Shown here piece by piece: positions 56,821 to 64,000 of a stretch of 64,000 bases of DNA. The notes under the pieces are model-generated. The model saw nothing but the letters and a program-made list of their open reading frames with translations, was not told the DNA's origin and made no database searches. The position numbers and the translations under genes were made by a program. This DNA is from Paraburkholderia metrosideri (GTDB taxonomy: Bacteria > Pseudomonadota > Gammaproteobacteria > Burkholderiales > Burkholderiaceae). The stretch spans positions 248,001 through 312,000 of the forward strand of contig NZ_CAJHCP010000003.1 of the NCBI RefSeq assembly GCF_904848625.1, read 5' to 3'. Position 1 is the first letter of the stretch; every line of letters starts with the position of its first letter.

Positions 56821-58125
56821 ATGAACGAAGCGATAAGTCAGGCCGTGGTGCCGCCAACCCTCACCGAGCAGACCTGCTTCGACATCGGCGAGACGCTGGC
56901 GGGACGGCGGCGCGGCGTGCGGGCGATGCTGCCGTTTGCGGGGCCTGCGGTGGTGGCGTCGATTGCGTATATGGACCCCGGCAACTTCGCGACCAATATC
57001 CAGGCGGGCGCGAGCTACGGTTATGCGCTGCTGTGGGTAGTCGCGGTGGCGAACCTGGTGGCGATGCTGTTCCAGTCGTTGTCCGCGAAACTCGGACTCG
57101 TGACGGGGCGCAATCTTGCCGAGCTATGCCGTGCTTCATTGCCGCGCCGCTGCGTGCTGACGATGTGGGGCATCAGCGAAATCGCGGCGATGGCAACCGA
57201 TCTGGCGGAGTTTGTCGGCGGCGCGATTGGCGTGTCCCTCCTCACGCGTTTGCCGATGATGCCGAGCATGCTGATCACCGCCGCCGTGACGTATGGTTTG
57301 CTGCAGTTCGAGAAGCGTGGTTTTCGTCCGCTCGAACTGGCGATTGCGGCGCTCGTCGGCGTAATCGGACTGTCGTATCTCGCCGAATTGCTGATCGCGC
57401 CCGTGCATTGGGCGGCAGTAGCGAAGCATACGTTCACGCCGTCGATGCCCGATCGCAACGCATTGACCATCGCCGTCGGCATTATCGGCGCGACCGTGAT
57501 GCCGCACGTGCTGTTCCTGCATTCGGGACTCACGCAGCATCGCGTGAAGCCGCGCAACGACGGCGAGCGCGCGAAGCTGCTGCGGTTTTCGAATATCGAA
57601 GTGGTAGTCGCGCTGGGCGTCGCCGGCCTCATCAATATGGCGATGGTGATCATGGCGTCGAGCGCCTTTCACGCGGGACACGCGGAGATCGCCAGCATCG
57701 AGACCGCGTGGCGCACGCTCACGCCACTGCTCGGCGGTGCGGCGGCGGGACTGTTTCTGGCGGCATTGATCGCGTCGGGCGTGTCGAGTTCGGTGGTGGG
57801 CACGATGGCCGGGCAGATGATCATGCAGGGCTTCGTCGGCTTTCATGTCCCCGTGTGGGCGCGGCGGCTGGTGACAATGGTGCCGGCTTTCGTCGTGGTG
57901 GCCTGCGGCGTCGATGCCACACGCGCACTGGTGCTGAGTCAGGTCGTGCTGAGTATCGCGTTGCCGGTGCCGATGATTGCGCTGGTGTGGTTCACATCGA
58001 GTGAAAAGCTGATGGGGCGTTACCGGAACCGGCGCTTCACGACGGCTGCGGCAGTGGCTGGCGCAGTGGCTGTGCTTGGGTTGAACGGGGTGCTGCTGTG
58101 GCAGGTGACGGGTAGCGGGGTGTAA
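56821..58125 (+). CDS. Nramp family divalent metal transporter
   Basis: A 434-residue inner-membrane protein with 11 predicted helices. The helix 1 metal-binding motif is M-D-P-G-N (Asp52 to Asn55), and helix 6 has M-P-H at 227-229, as in Mn/Fe transporters of the MntH type. The ATG has GGAGCCGC upstream. It follows the ferritin-like gene by about 140 bases on the same strand, which fits a shared link to metal handling. Confidence 0.92.
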   Translation: MNEAISQAVVPPTLTEQTCFDIGETLAGRRRGVRAMLPFAGPAVVASIAYMDPGNFATNIQAGASYGYALLWVVAVANLVAMLFQSLSAKLGLVTGRNLAELCRASLPRRCVLTMWGISEIAAMATDLAEFVGGAIGVSLLTRLPMMPSMLITAAVTYGLLQFEKRGFRPLELAIAALVGVIGLSYLAELLIAPVHWAAVAKHTFTPSMPDRNALTIAVGIIGATVMPHVLFLHSGLTQHRVKPRNDGERAKLLRFSNIEVVVALGVAGLINMAMVIMASSAFHAGHAEIASIETAWRTLTPLLGGAAAGLFLAALIASGVSSSVVGTMAGQMIMQGFVGFHVPVWARRLVTMVPAFVVVACGVDATRALVLSQVVLSIALPVPMIALVWFTSSEKLMGRYRNRRFTTAAAVAGAVAVLGLNGVLLWQVTGSGV

Positions 58126-58193
58126 GCGCCATCTGCATCCATTCCCGAGGCCACCGCGTACATTGTTCGAACCAATCTTTTCGGACGATCCCC

Positions 58194-59246
58194 ATGCCCC
58201 GACGCCTGCTCACTGTGACCGCCGCTCTCGCACTGGCCGCGCTTGGCGGTTGCAGCGCCGCAGGCGTGCTCAATGCCGCTGTGTCGCCCAAGAGCTTCCA
58301 CGTTGAGGCTGGCCTTGCGTATGGCAGCGCCCCACGTCAGCAACTCGACGTCTACACACCGGCTGCCAGTGCGCCGCCAGCCGGTGTGCAGGGGCGCCCG
58401 GTCATCGTGTTCTTCTATGGCGGCAGCTGGCAGAACGGCTCGCGCAGCCATTACCTGTTCGTCGGCGCGGCGTTGGCGTCGCGCGGCTTTGTCGCCGTGG
58501 TGCCCGACTATCGGACATGGCCCGACACCGCATTCCCCGGTTTCGTCGACGACGCCGCAGCCGCCGTGCGCTGGGCGCGCGACCATGCGGCCGAGTTCGG
58601 CGGCGACCCGTCGCGAATTTTTTTGATGGGACATTCCGCAGGCGCGCATATCGCCATGCTGCTCGCCACCGACGGCCGCTACCTCGCCGCGCAGCAAATG
58701 AGCAAATGCGCTCTGAGCGGCGTGATCGGTCTCGCCGGACCGTACGATTTTCTGCCGCTGCACGACGCCACGCTCGAACAGATTTTCCCGCCCGCATTGC
58801 GCGCCGCCAGTCAGCCGATCAACTTTGTCGAAGGCGATGAGCCGCCGGTCTTCGTGGCCGCGGGCCAGCGCGACACCATTGTCGATCCCGGCAACACCGA
58901 CCGCCTCGCGGCAAAGCTGCGTGCATCGGGCGACGAGGAGGTCGAGGTCAAGCACTATCCGCGAGTCGGCCACGCGTTGCTGGTGGGCGCGTTTGCGGGT
59001 CCGTTACGCGGATTCGCGCCGGTGCTTGACGATGTCAGCGCGTTTATCGACGCGACAGTGAGCCGTGATGCTCGGCCCGACGGTCACGCGCAAACCTCAT
59101 CCACGTCGTCCGACACGGCGCCCAACGTCTATCAGATACGGCGACGCGCGAAAGCCAACGCCGCTGTGCCGGATGCCGCAGAAACTTCCGCAGTGACGCC
59201 AGAGGTAGACTGCGCGCGGCAACGCACGCCAAGCCAGCGCGACTAA
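58194..59246 (+). CDS. Alpha/beta hydrolase lipoprotein (esterase)
   Basis: A 350-residue exported hydrolase. The signal ends in A-L-G-G-C with Cys20 as lipidation site. The oxyanion-hole type F-F-Y-G-G-S-W is followed by the nucleophile elbow G-H-S-A-G with Ser148, an Asp in G-Q-R-D-T-I-V, and His in V-G-H-A-L-L. This is the layout of carboxylesterases of the BD-FAE or kynurenine formamidase-like group. The last 65 residues are polar and of low complexity, beyond the hydrolase fold. Substrate unknown. Confidence 0.9.
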   Translation: MPRRLLTVTAALALAALGGCSAAGVLNAAVSPKSFHVEAGLAYGSAPRQQLDVYTPAASAPPAGVQGRPVIVFFYGGSWQNGSRSHYLFVGAALASRGFVAVVPDYRTWPDTAFPGFVDDAAAAVRWARDHAAEFGGDPSRIFLMGHSAGAHIAMLLATDGRYLAAQQMSKCALSGVIGLAGPYDFLPLHDATLEQIFPPALRAASQPINFVEGDEPPVFVAAGQRDTIVDPGNTDRLAAKLRASGDEEVEVKHYPRVGHALLVGAFAGPLRGFAPVLDDVSAFIDATVSRDARPDGHAQTSSTSSDTAPNVYQIRRRAKANAAVPDAAETSAVTPEVDCARQRTPSQRD

Positions 59247-59265
59247 GCCACCCGCGAGCCGGGCA

Positions 59266-59787
59266 CTACTGCGCCGTGCCCAGCAACTGTTTGCGCAAAG
59301 CCGGCGCGCGCGTCGCTGGATCGAGCCAGATACCGAAGAACGCGCGCGCGAAAGCGGGATCGTCGAACTCGCCGGTCATCCGCTCGCCTGCGTAAAACCG
59401 CACGCCTTTATCCGGTAGATACACCGCGCTCAGCTGATCGCCCGGCACGACATCCACGAATGCCTGCAGCATGTCCGCGCGCCAGCGCGCGAGCGTCTCC
59501 TCTGGAATCGGCGCGCCGGCGATCCGCGTGATTTCGCCGATACCCGTGTCCGCCAACCGTTCGCGTCTGATGCTTCTCACGTAGACGATGTGCAACGCAA
59601 AGCGCCCGTCGTAGTCGACCGGCGCATGCTCGCTCCACATCTGCGCGCGATACAGCCTGAAGCCGAACACACTGAAATCGCCTTCTCCGACGAGTTTCGC
59701 CGACTGCACATCGTCATGCCAACCCGCCCACGCCGGGACCGCCGATAATGCCCCCAGCAGCAATGCGAAGGCCGCGAGCGCGCGCAT
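59266..59787 (-). CDS. Chalcone isomerase-like periplasmic protein
   Basis: A 173-residue exported protein. The signal peptide is cut after A-W-A (about residue 21). The mature part has the CHI-like fold pattern: L-V-G-E-G-D-F-S-V-F-G-F-R-L-Y-R-A-Q, then Y-V-R-S-I-R-R-E-R-L-A-D-T-G, and F-F-G-I-W-L-D-P at the C-terminus. Bacterial members are not isomerases of flavonoids; fatty-acid binding is more likely. It starts one base before the end of the cyclopropane synthase gene, and is the last gene of that operon. Confidence 0.88.
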   Translation of the reverse strand: MRALAAFALLLGALSAVPAWAGWHDDVQSAKLVGEGDFSVFGFRLYRAQMWSEHAPVDYDGRFALHIVYVRSIRRERLADTGIGEITRIAGAPIPEETLARWRADMLQAFVDVVPGDQLSAVYLPDKGVRFYAGERMTGEFDDPAFARAFFGIWLDPATRAPALRKQLLGTAQ

Positions 59788-59788
59788 C

Positions 59789-61000
59789 TCAGTCGGCCTT
59801 CGCGAGAAGAAACTGCATCACGTCCGTGCGTCCTTCATCGAAACCGGCTTCGCAATACGCCAGATAAAGCCGCCATGTGCGCACGAAAATTTCGTCGAAA
59901 CCTTGTGTGCGGATCGTGTCGAGTTGCGCTTCGAAAGCACTGCGCCAGCGGCGCAACGTCTCCGCATAGTCGCGGCCGAACTGCAGCGAAGTACACGCGA
60001 CCAGCTTGCCGCGCGACGCAGCGTCGATAAAGCGCTGCGGACTCGGCAGCATGCCGCCCGGAAAAATAAACTCACGGATAAAGTCGCTCGTCGCGCGATA
60101 CGCGGCGAAATGCGAGTCGTCGATCGTGATGGTTTGCACGAGCGCCCGCGCGCCGGGCCGCAGACGTTCCCGCACAATGCCGAAGTACGTCGGCCAGAAT
60201 TTCTCGCCCACCGCCTCGAACATTTCAATCGACACAATGCCGTCGTACTGCCCCGTCAAGGTCCGGTAGTCGCGCAATTCGAGTTGTATGCGATCGGCCA
60301 ACCCCGCTTCGTTCACCCGTTGCTGCGCGAATTCGAGTTGCGCCGGCGAGATCGTCACGCCGTGCACATGCAGGCCCTGGCGTGCTGCGTGCATCGCAAA
60401 GCCGCCCCAGCCGCAGCCGATTTCCAGCACGCGCATGCCCGCGCGCAAACCCAGCGTATCGATAATGCGTTGATACTTCGCGTGCTGCGCGTCCTCGAGC
60501 GTTTGATGAAAATTGCCGTCGAACACCGCGCTCGAGTAGGTGAACGTCGGGTCCAGCCACTGCGCGTAAAACGCATTGCCGATGTCGTAATGCGCGTGAA
60601 TATTGCGCCGGCTACCGGTGCGCGTGTTCGGCCTCAGCCGATGACGCAGCCCATACCAGAGTTGCGCGAGCCAGCCGCCGTACACAGTGCGTTGCAGCGC
60701 GCGCTCGTTGCGGATCGCCACCCGCAGCAACGCGGCGAGATCCGGCGTATCGACCCAGAACGAGCGCCAGGCATCCGCGAAACCGATATCGCCCTTGCGC
60801 AGGATCGCGCCACAGGCGCGCCAGTCCCGCAATTCCAGCCGCGCGCCGGGCGCTGCGTGCGGATCGCCGAACACGCGCGGCTGACCATCTGGCGTGACGA
60901 GCACCAGATGGCCGACCTTGATCCGTTCGAGCAACGATAAAAACAGCCGGCCTGACGCGGGGACGGTCTGCAGGCCGTTCAGGGTTCGGGAAAGCGCCAT
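59789..61000 (-). CDS. cfa: Cyclopropane-fatty-acyl-phospholipid synthase
   Basis: A 403-residue SAM-dependent enzyme that methylenates unsaturated acyl chains of membrane phospholipids. The N-terminal lipid-binding part is followed by H-A-H-Y-D-I-G-N-A-F-Y and T-Y-S-S-A-V-F near 136-160, then SAM motif V-L-E-I-G-C-G-W-G-G-F at 191-201. The catalytic-site segment is I-E-M-F-E-A-V-G. GGAG lies before the ATG at 61000. It lies within a four-gene operon with a flavin oxidoreductase, a DUF1365 protein and a CHI-like protein, the common arrangement of stress-induced lipid modification loci. Confidence 0.94.
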   Translation of the reverse strand: MALSRTLNGLQTVPASGRLFLSLLERIKVGHLVLVTPDGQPRVFGDPHAAPGARLELRDWRACGAILRKGDIGFADAWRSFWVDTPDLAALLRVAIRNERALQRTVYGGWLAQLWYGLRHRLRPNTRTGSRRNIHAHYDIGNAFYAQWLDPTFTYSSAVFDGNFHQTLEDAQHAKYQRIIDTLGLRAGMRVLEIGCGWGGFAMHAARQGLHVHGVTISPAQLEFAQQRVNEAGLADRIQLELRDYRTLTGQYDGIVSIEMFEAVGEKFWPTYFGIVRERLRPGARALVQTITIDDSHFAAYRATSDFIREFIFPGGMLPSPQRFIDAASRGKLVACTSLQFGRDYAETLRRWRSAFEAQLDTIRTQGFDEIFVRTWRLYLAYCEAGFDEGRTDVMQFLLAKAD

Positions 61001-61011
61001 GACTACACTCC

Positions 61012-61869
61012 TCAATCGGACGAAACGGGCTGCGCGGCGGCGGAAGACGGCGCGGCTGCGGCGGGGTCGGTAGACGCGTCGGCGTTGCGGCCCGGCGCGG
61101 GATGTTTGCCGTAGAACGGCGCTTTCCTGAAGGCGAGGCGCACGGCCTGCCAATGAATTCGTGCGACGACACCCACACTTAGCAGCGGCTGACGGATCAA
61201 CGCGGCGAAAGCGCTCGCACGGGTGAGCGGCGTCAGGTGTCCGGACAATGCGGTGCGAATCAGCAGGCCGTCGGCGTCGTGGTAATCGATCGAGACGGAT
61301 GCCCGATCGACGCCCTCCTTCACGCGAAACGTATAGCCCCCTTCCACTCGACAGAACGGCGATACGTGCAGCACTTTCCGGCAGGCGAGCGGGGTGTCCG
61401 CGGTGATCGGCGCGTTGTTGCCCGCACTGAGCAGATAGCTGTGGCGCTCACCGAAGGTGTTGCGCACTTCGGCGAGCAACGCGCGGAGCGCTCCACTGCG
61501 GTCGTGGCAGAACCAGAAGCTGATCGGGTTGAACGCGTAACCGAACACACGCGGAAACGCTTGCAGCCAGATCTTGCCGTCCGCTTCGTCGATGCCCGCT
61601 CCGGCGAGTTGTCCGCGCATCCACGTGGCGAGATCGCTGCCGTCGCGCGGACCGTGATCGCGTCGATACAGACTTAGCGGACGCCAACGGTCGATGCCGA
61701 ACCAGCCGCCATTGAGCGAAGCCACGCGGTCCAGGTCGCAGCGCACGTAGAACACGGGATACGTGAAGCGATGATGCTTCGGCCGTAGACGTTCATGCAT
61801 GACCTGGCCTGTCAGCAGCCAGGCTGCGGGCGCGGCATCGGCGGCTACCTTTGCGCGAGTCGGATTCAT
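61012..61869 (-). CDS. DUF1365 domain-containing protein
   Basis: A 285-residue protein of the DUF1365 family. Landmarks are V-M-H-E-R-L-R-P-K-H-H-R-F-T-Y-P-V-F-Y near the N-terminus, P-R-V-F-G-Y-A-F-N-P-I-S-F-W-F-C and K-V-L-H-V-S-P-F. Its ATG overlaps the stop of the flavin gene (ATGA). The family is always found between a COG2907 flavoprotein and cfa, and it is assumed to act in the same lipid modification, but no reaction is known. The C-terminal 35 residues are Ala/Pro-rich and not conserved-looking. Confidence 0.9.
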   Translation of the reverse strand: MNPTRAKVAADAAPAAWLLTGQVMHERLRPKHHRFTYPVFYVRCDLDRVASLNGGWFGIDRWRPLSLYRRDHGPRDGSDLATWMRGQLAGAGIDEADGKIWLQAFPRVFGYAFNPISFWFCHDRSGALRALLAEVRNTFGERHSYLLSAGNNAPITADTPLACRKVLHVSPFCRVEGGYTFRVKEGVDRASVSIDYHDADGLLIRTALSGHLTPLTRASAFAALIRQPLLSVGVVARIHWQAVRLAFRKAPFYGKHPAPGRNADASTDPAAAAPSSAAAQPVSSD

Positions 61870-63170
61870 AGCTTTGCCCATCCGGGCGCCGCATCGAAAT
61901 CGGCGGCCACGCGCAGTGCCGATTTCAGACCGTCCTCGTGAAAACCGTAACCCGTCCAGGCGCCTGCGAACCATGTGCGGCGCTTGCCTTGCAGCGATGG
62001 CAAACGGTGCTGCGCATCGATCGCGGCCAGATCGAACAACGGATGGTCATAGTGAAAGCGGCGCAGCTCGGTGCCCATTGCGGGCGGCGCCACCGGATTG
62101 AGCGTGACGACGAGCGGCGTGCTGAATGGCAGCGGCTGCAACTGATTGACCAGATAGCTGACGCACACCGGCCGCGTACCGTCGAGACCACGCCGCCCCA
62201 GGTAATTCCACGCTGACCAGACCCGCTGACGACGCGGCAGCAGCGACGTATCGGTATGCAGCACCGCAACGTTCGGCTGATAACGCACCGCGCCGAGCAC
62301 ACTGCGCTCGTCGGGGTCGGCGTCTTCGAGCAGACGCAGCGTGGTCGGCGCGTGCGTAGCGAGTACCAGCGCATCGAAGCGTTCGGTGCCGTCGTCGGTG
62401 TAGACGTCGACGCCCTCGTCATCTCTGCGCACACCGCGCACCGGCGTGCCGATCCGGACATCGTCGAGCTTGCCGGTGATGCGTTTCACATATTCACGCC
62501 CGCCACCGACCACGGTCCGCCATTGCGGCCGCCGGTTGACCTGCAGCAGTGCGTGGTTCAGGCAGAAGCGCAGGAAAGTGGTGGCCGGGAACGCGAGGAT
62601 ATCGGCGGTCGCGCTGGACCAGATGGCGGCCGCCATCGGCAGCAGATAGTGGCGCTGGAACGCGCCGCCATAACCGCCGGCCGTCAGCAGTTCGCCCATC
62701 GACGCGCGCGTTTCTGTCGCCAGTTCGAGGTTCTGTTCGGCGCTGCTGTTGAATCGCATGATGTCGCGCAGCATGCCGATGAAGGTCGGCGAAAACAGAT
62801 TGCTACGTTGCGCGAACACGGTATTCAGACTCGTGCCGGCCCATTCGAGACGACCTTCGTCGAGCGACACCGAGAAGGTCATGTCGCTCGGATGCGACTG
62901 CACGCCGAGTTCGCCGAACAGCGCGATCAGGTTCGGATAGGTGCGGTCGTTGAATACGAGGAAGCCGGTGTCGACCGGATGCGTGTGGCCATCGAGCGTG
63001 ACGTCGACGGTGTTGGTATGCCCGCCCGCGTAATCCGCCGCTTCGAACAACGTCACCCGATGCTGACGCGCCAGCAGATAGGCGCTAGCCAGCCCCGCGA
63101 TGCCTGCGCCGATGACCGCGACCCGCGAGCCACGCGGAACCTGAAGCGGCGATGCGGAATGATGAGGCAT
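61866..63170 (-). CDS. FAD-dependent oxidoreductase (COG2907, amine oxidase-like)
   Basis: A 434-residue flavoprotein, first gene of the cfa operon. The FAD-binding motif V-I-G-A-G-I-A-G-L-A-S lies at residues 19-29, then F-E-A and the G-G-H motif at A-D-Y-A-G-G-H-T-N. The C-terminal F-A-G-A-W-T-G-Y-G-F-H-E-D-G contacts FAD. It resembles desaturases or amine oxidases, and probably modifies an acyl chain together with DUF1365 and Cfa. No binding motif for the sigma factors that often control such loci can be named with certainty. Confidence 0.91.
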   Translation of the reverse strand: MPHHSASPLQVPRGSRVAVIGAGIAGLASAYLLARQHRVTLFEAADYAGGHTNTVDVTLDGHTHPVDTGFLVFNDRTYPNLIALFGELGVQSHPSDMTFSVSLDEGRLEWAGTSLNTVFAQRSNLFSPTFIGMLRDIMRFNSSAEQNLELATETRASMGELLTAGGYGGAFQRHYLLPMAAAIWSSATADILAFPATTFLRFCLNHALLQVNRRPQWRTVVGGGREYVKRITGKLDDVRIGTPVRGVRRDDEGVDVYTDDGTERFDALVLATHAPTTLRLLEDADPDERSVLGAVRYQPNVAVLHTDTSLLPRRQRVWSAWNYLGRRGLDGTRPVCVSYLVNQLQPLPFSTPLVVTLNPVAPPAMGTELRRFHYDHPLFDLAAIDAQHRLPSLQGKRRTWFAGAWTGYGFHEDGLKSALRVAADFDAAPGWAKL

Positions 63171-63364
63171 GGGCGCGTCTCCCGTTTTGGGACGCGCGGT
63201 TGGTTAGTGAGAGGTGTATAGCGAGGCTTGCGCGTCCTTGATGGGATTTACGCAGCGGAGGCGGAAATGGATGCAGGCGTGGCGGTTCTGGCGGATAGCA
63301 GGAAGGGCACGACACGTAACAACGATGCTCGACAACGCGTCGTCGGCACACCGCGCCGTAAAGC

Positions 63365-63400
63365 AAAAACCCCGCAGAACTTTCGCTCTGCGGGGTTTTT
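63365..63400 (-). terminator. Rho-independent terminator of the tRNA-Ser gene
   Basis: CCCCGCAGA pairs with TCTGCGGGG around ACTTTCGC. Both sides have a run of A or T, so it can act in both directions; it lies 6 bases beyond the 3' end of the tRNA. Confidence 0.9.
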
Positions 63401-63405
63401 AAATT

Positions 63406-63496
63406 TGGCGGAAAGGGTGGGATTCGAACCCACGGTACGGGAAAACCGTACGCCTGATTTCGAGTCAGGTACATTCGACCACTCTGCCACCTTTCC
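63406..63496 (-). tRNA. tRNA-Ser (anticodon CGA)
   Basis: A 91-nucleotide class II tRNA with a long variable arm. The acceptor stem GGAAAGG pairs with CCTTTCC, and the CCA end is encoded. The anticodon arm is CTGA-CTCGAAA-TCAG, giving anticodon CGA, which reads UCG. The T-arm has GGGTTCGAATCCC, and the variable arm is TACGG-TTTT-CCGTA. Confidence 0.97.
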
Positions 63497-63704
63497 GGGT
63501 ATTCCAACTTGCTGCTTTGTCGGATCCAAGCGGGCCGTTGCTTGGGAGAAAAAGATTATAGAACAATTCGATCTTGTTTTCCAAGCCCCTCGCCGAAAAA
63601 ACTTTTGAAATTTTTCGAGGAGACGGCAAGCCCGCCCTGGCACATTCACACAACCCGGGGCCACCGGGCCTGCATCAGTCAGTACCTGTGCGAGCGCAAC
63701 CGTT

Positions 63705-64000
<296 letters not shown>

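Overview
The window looks like chromosomal DNA of a Burkholderiales betaproteobacterium, most likely Paraburkholderia or Burkholderia. Most of it is GC-rich. The right half carries gene blocks typical of the main chromosome of that group: hemC-hemDX-hemY divergent from ppc, argH, waaC, minC-minD-minE, map, and tRNA-Ser(CGA) next to serS. The DUF2844/DUF3443 pair and the separate hemC, fused hemD/hemX and hemY genes point the same way. Genus is an inference from gene content; no rRNA is present.

The left part (1-29 kb) is accessory and partly decayed. A nucleobase module (LysR, NCS2 permease, amidohydrolase, LysR) sits between two transposase N-terminal remnants. Then come a YCII-like protein, a frameshifted SDR, a flavin monooxygenase, a secreted DUF2844/DUF3443 pair in which DUF3443 carries pepsin-like D-T/S-G motifs, a frameshifted membrane protein, a 1180-residue autotransporter, a decayed DUF1254-type gene, an orphan P-loop kinase-like protein, and a GntR-controlled P5C dehydrogenase with an orphan LivK-type binding protein. 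The gaps hold degenerate GC-rich repeats.

The most unusual locus is 23085-26816. It is a visibly AT-richer two-gene operon. The first gene encodes a 1001-residue fusion of an endonuclease/exonuclease/phosphatase domain, a calcineurin-type metallophosphoesterase and a helical C-terminal domain. The second encodes a cupin-like protein. All metal-binding motifs of both hydrolase domains are readable. I do not recognise the system; a role in nucleic-acid or nucleotide processing, possibly phage defence, is a hypothesis only. Just downstream, a structured RNA resembling phage C4-type antisense leaders precedes a small conserved gene that appears frameshifted.

The right part (29-64 kb) is mostly housekeeping. 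It holds the heme genes, ppc with a long Ala/Lys/Pro-rich N-terminal extension, a methyltransferase, an XRE regulator, argH, an orphan truncated tssF, a TonB-like lipoprotein followed by a GGTTGC-type hexanucleotide repeat tract, an MHS-type MFS transporter, small lipoproteins, waaC, a ClC channel, the Min system, a GNAT, map, a Tat-exported ferritin-like protein, an Nramp transporter, a lipoprotein esterase and an operon for cyclopropane fatty acid synthesis. It ends with tRNA-Ser(CGA) and the 3' end of serS. At least four separate reading-frame breaks occur in the left part, which means either real gene decay or sequence errors in that stretch.
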